From NCBI GenBank assembly GCA_018398765.1, contig JAHBMJ010000146.1:1-64000 (forward strand): a DNA stretch of 64,000 nt. The letters run 5' to 3'. The position numbers and the translations under genes were made by a program. The stretch's first letter is position 1, and each line of letters starts with the position of its first letter. This document shows, in pieces, positions 61,994 to 64,000 of the stretch. The notes below the pieces were generated by a model. It was not told where the DNA came from. It saw nothing but the letters and a program-made list of their open reading frames with translations, and ran no database searches. The DNA comes from Chromera velia (Eukaryota > Sar > Chromeraceae).

Positions 61994-62785
61994 ATGAGCG
62001 GACAGGACGCGCCGATCATCGAACTGCGCAACATCGTCAAGCGGTTCGGCAATGTGGAAGCGCTGTCGGGCGTGTCGATGACGGTCCGCAAGGGCGAGGT
62101 TCTGGGGCTTCTTGGCGACAATGGCGCGGGCAAGTCGACCCTGGTCAAGACGCTGGCCGGCGTGCACGACCCCGACGAGGGCGAGATCGTCGTCAAGGGC
62201 GTGCCGCGCAAGCCGTGGACGCCGCTTGCGGCGCGCGACGCGGGCATCGAGACGGTGTTTCAGGATCGCGCGCTCGCGCCGCAGCACTCCATCGTCACCA
62301 ACATCTTCATGGGCCGCGAGATCACCAACGCGGTCGGCCTGATCCGCGTGCAGCGACAGATCGACGAGGCCAACCGCCTGATGCGCGAGATCGGCTTCAC
62401 CTCCAAGGTGTTCAACCCCGAAAGCACGGTCGGCCATCTCTCCGGCGGCGAGCGTCAGGGCGTCGCGATCGCCCGCGCGCTCTACAACCAGGCCGACGTG
62501 ATCGTTCTCGACGAGCCGACCACGGCGCTTTCGCTGACCGAGACGCAGAAGGTGTTCCGCTTCGTGGAGGCGGTGAAGGCGTCGGGGCGGACCGTCGTCT
62601 TCATCGGCCACAACATCTACCATGTCTGGGAGATCGCCGACCGCTTCTTCGTCATCGACCGCGGTCGCGAGGCCTTCGAGGGCGAGAAGGCGGCCTTCAC
62701 CGGCGCCGATCACCTCATCGAGATGATGCACCAGCTCGCCGAGACCGGCAAAGCGGACACGGGCACGCTCGTGAACGCGGCATAA
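61994..62785 (+). CDS. Sugar ABC transporter ATP-binding protein, FrcA-like
   Basis: The 263-aa product is one ABC ATPase: Walker A GDNGAGKST, signature LSGGERQ, Walker B VIVLDEPTTALS and switch histidine in FIGHNIYH. Ribose-type systems often have two fused ATPase domains; this is the single-domain form, as in FrcA. The ATG at 61994 is chosen over frames that begin inside the binding-protein gene. Confidence 0.92.
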   Translation: MSGQDAPIIELRNIVKRFGNVEALSGVSMTVRKGEVLGLLGDNGAGKSTLVKTLAGVHDPDEGEIVVKGVPRKPWTPLAARDAGIETVFQDRALAPQHSIVTNIFMGREITNAVGLIRVQRQIDEANRLMREIGFTSKVFNPESTVGHLSGGERQGVAIARALYNQADVIVLDEPTTALSLTETQKVFRFVEAVKASGRTVVFIGHNIYHVWEIADRFFVIDRGREAFEGEKAAFTGADHLIEMMHQLAETGKADTGTLVNAA

Positions 62786-62795
62786 GGAGATAGCA

Positions 62796-63851
62796 ATGAG
62801 CGATGCAACGCCCGCCGCCGCCAAGCCCGTCGAGGCCGTCGTGAGCGCAGTGGACAGGCGGCAGGAGCAGTCGTCCTGGTTTCGCTTCTACCGGCGCAAC
62901 GGCCGCGCCCTGAACGCCTTTCTGGCGCTGGTGCTCGTCTGGGCTGTTTTCGCCGTCAACAATCCGGTGCTGTTCCTCAATCCGGTGTACTACAACGCGT
63001 TCCTGTTCACCGTGCCGGCGACGATCTTCCTGACCACTTCGCTGGTGTTCGTCATCGTGTCCGGGGAACTCGATCTCGCGTTTCCCTCGGTCGTCGGTGC
63101 GGCCGGCGGTGTCTTCATGTATCTGGTCGTTCTCGACGTGCCCGTGCTGGCGGCCTTTTTCGTCACGCTCGGCTTTGGCGCGCTGATCGGCCTCGGCATC
63201 GGCGCCATCGTCGTCTACGGCAAGATCTCCTCGCTCGTGGCGACGCTGGGCCTGAACTTCTTCATTCTCGGCTTGGTCAACCTTCTGGCCCAGGGGCGCA
63301 CCATTTCCGCTCCCGATGCGGTCGGCACGTTCGGCAACCTGCTGCTGGTCGGCAAATGGGAATTGTTCGATACCGGCCTGCAGATCCCGAACCATTTCGC
63401 CTGGGCGCTGGCCTGGACGGTCTTCTGTTACGTCTTGTTCAAGTATCACCGGTTCGGTGTGCGCGTGCAGCTCGTCGGCGACAATTCCGAGAGCGCCCGG
63501 CAGATGGGCATCAACGTCGAACGCATCCGCGTCGGCGTCTTCATCTTCTCGGGGATTGCCGCGGCGATCACCGGCGCGGTCCTCGTGCAGATGGCCAATA
63601 TGGTGTGGTTTCCGACATCGGGCAAAGCCTATCTGCTGATCGCCCTTGCGGCGCTGTTCGTCGGCGGCACGCCGACATGGGGCGGCGTCGGCACGATCTT
63701 CGGCGCCTTCTTCGGCGCGCTCACGGTGACGCTGATCCCCTCTGGCGCGGTCGGCGCGGGTTTCGCCGGGTTCTGGACGGACTTCCTGTTCGGCCTCGTG
63801 ATCATCCTGACCATGGTCGCACACAGGTTCTCGGGCGCAAGGGTGCGCTGA
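62796..63851 (+). CDS. Sugar ABC transporter permease, RbsC/FrcC-like
   Basis: The 351-aa product has about nine membrane helices and the RbsC-type loop (VQLVGDNSESARQMGINVERIRVGVF). GGAG precedes the ATG (AAGGAGATAGCA). It ends one base into the start of the dehydrogenase gene. The first about 40 residues are a polar N-terminal tail. Confidence 0.92.
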   Translation: MSDATPAAAKPVEAVVSAVDRRQEQSSWFRFYRRNGRALNAFLALVLVWAVFAVNNPVLFLNPVYYNAFLFTVPATIFLTTSLVFVIVSGELDLAFPSVVGAAGGVFMYLVVLDVPVLAAFFVTLGFGALIGLGIGAIVVYGKISSLVATLGLNFFILGLVNLLAQGRTISAPDAVGTFGNLLLVGKWELFDTGLQIPNHFAWALAWTVFCYVLFKYHRFGVRVQLVGDNSESARQMGINVERIRVGVFIFSGIAAAITGAVLVQMANMVWFPTSGKAYLLIALAALFVGGTPTWGGVGTIFGAFFGALTVTLIPSGAVGAGFAGFWTDFLFGLVIILTMVAHRFSGARVR

Positions 63852-63852
63852 C

Positions 63853-64000
63853 ATGCCGGTCGCCGTCATCACCGGGGCGGCCGGGGGGATCGGCGCGGCA
63901 ACGGCGCGCATCATGGTCGAAGCCGGGTTCGAACTGGCGTTGATCGACCGGGTCGAAGCGAAGCTTCCGGGCGGCGCGACGGGGCTGGGCGTTGCCTGCG
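63853..64000 (+). CDS. Short-chain dehydrogenase/reductase, 5' part only
   Basis: The gene runs off the window. The first 49 codons read as a Rossmann start with VITGAAGGIGAATARI, the NAD(P)-binding Gly pattern of SDR enzymes. It shares one base with the permease stop and so is part of the importer operon; it may oxidise the imported sugar or its product. Confidence 0.85.
   Translation, partial: MPVAVITGAAGGIGAATARIMVEAGFELALIDRVEAKLPGGATGLGVAC

Overview
The window looks like chromosomal DNA of a high-GC alphaproteobacterium. Hyphomicrobiales-like is my best guess, because the rRNA operon ends 23S-5S-tRNA-fMet and because Frc-type sugar uptake, TRAP transport and Moc-like genes occur together. 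No species can be named from the sequence alone.

Region 1 (1-1635) is the 3' end of an rRNA operon: most of the last part of 23S rRNA, 5S rRNA and the initiator tRNA.

Region 2 (about 1624-21816) is a 20.2 kb integrative and mobilizable element inserted in the 3' end of that initiator tRNA. A 12-base copy of the tRNA 3' end closes the right side. At its left end is a serine recombinase gene whose 3' end runs antisense into the tRNA; the gene carries an in-frame TGA at codon 50, so the element may be stuck. At its right end are a coupling protein, a relaxase and a MobC-like protein. The cargo is a DNA phosphorothioation defence locus of the Ssp type: sspA (divergent), then sspB, sspC, a four-helix membrane protein, a methyltransferase, sspD, a DEAH helicase, a GHKL ATPase and a phospholipase-D-fold nuclease. 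The last three resemble the SspFGH effector set. Beside sspA lie an unknown 206-aa gene, a 46-residue membrane peptide gene and a GC-rich array of nine consecutive hairpins, six of them in a row with 6-nt loops. The array reads like a structured RNA on the sspA strand and is the best candidate here for something undescribed.

Region 3 (about 22000-35500) is a copper/heavy-metal island: DUF2285 protein, ECF sigma factor, a stand-alone Rieske protein with a DUF5676 partner, ferric-reductase-like membrane protein, YHS protein, CopB-type P-ATPase, DUF2933 protein, two transporters, DUF302 protein, EF-hand protein, multicopper oxidase, CopD, CopC and a small Cys-containing secreted protein. Its right edge carries a frameshifted fragment of a conjugation ATPase (TrbE/VirB4 type) and a 5'-shortened ABC permease gene, so it probably arrived on a conjugative element that later decayed.

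Region 4 (36678-53710) is for amino-acid and amine catabolism. A minus-strand run (hydrolase, amino-acid dehydrogenase, proline dehydrogenase, indolepyruvate oxidoreductase) faces an Lrp/AsnC regulator. A class III aminotransferase and hydrolase are divergent from an XRE-cupin regulator. An M20 amidohydrolase, a TRAP transporter and an L-2-hydroxyglutarate-oxidase-like enzyme follow, divergent from a second XRE-cupin regulator and a LysR regulator. Clear repeated or palindromic operator candidates lie in both control regions.

Region 5 (53755-64000) is a carbohydrate locus. One minus-strand operon, mostly with 4-base gene overlaps, encodes GH13, LacI regulator, PanB-like protein, MocD-like desaturase/oxygenase, Rieske ferredoxin and GH31. 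It is divergent from an Frc-like ABC sugar importer and the start of a short-chain dehydrogenase. Two LacI-type operators lie between the two units.
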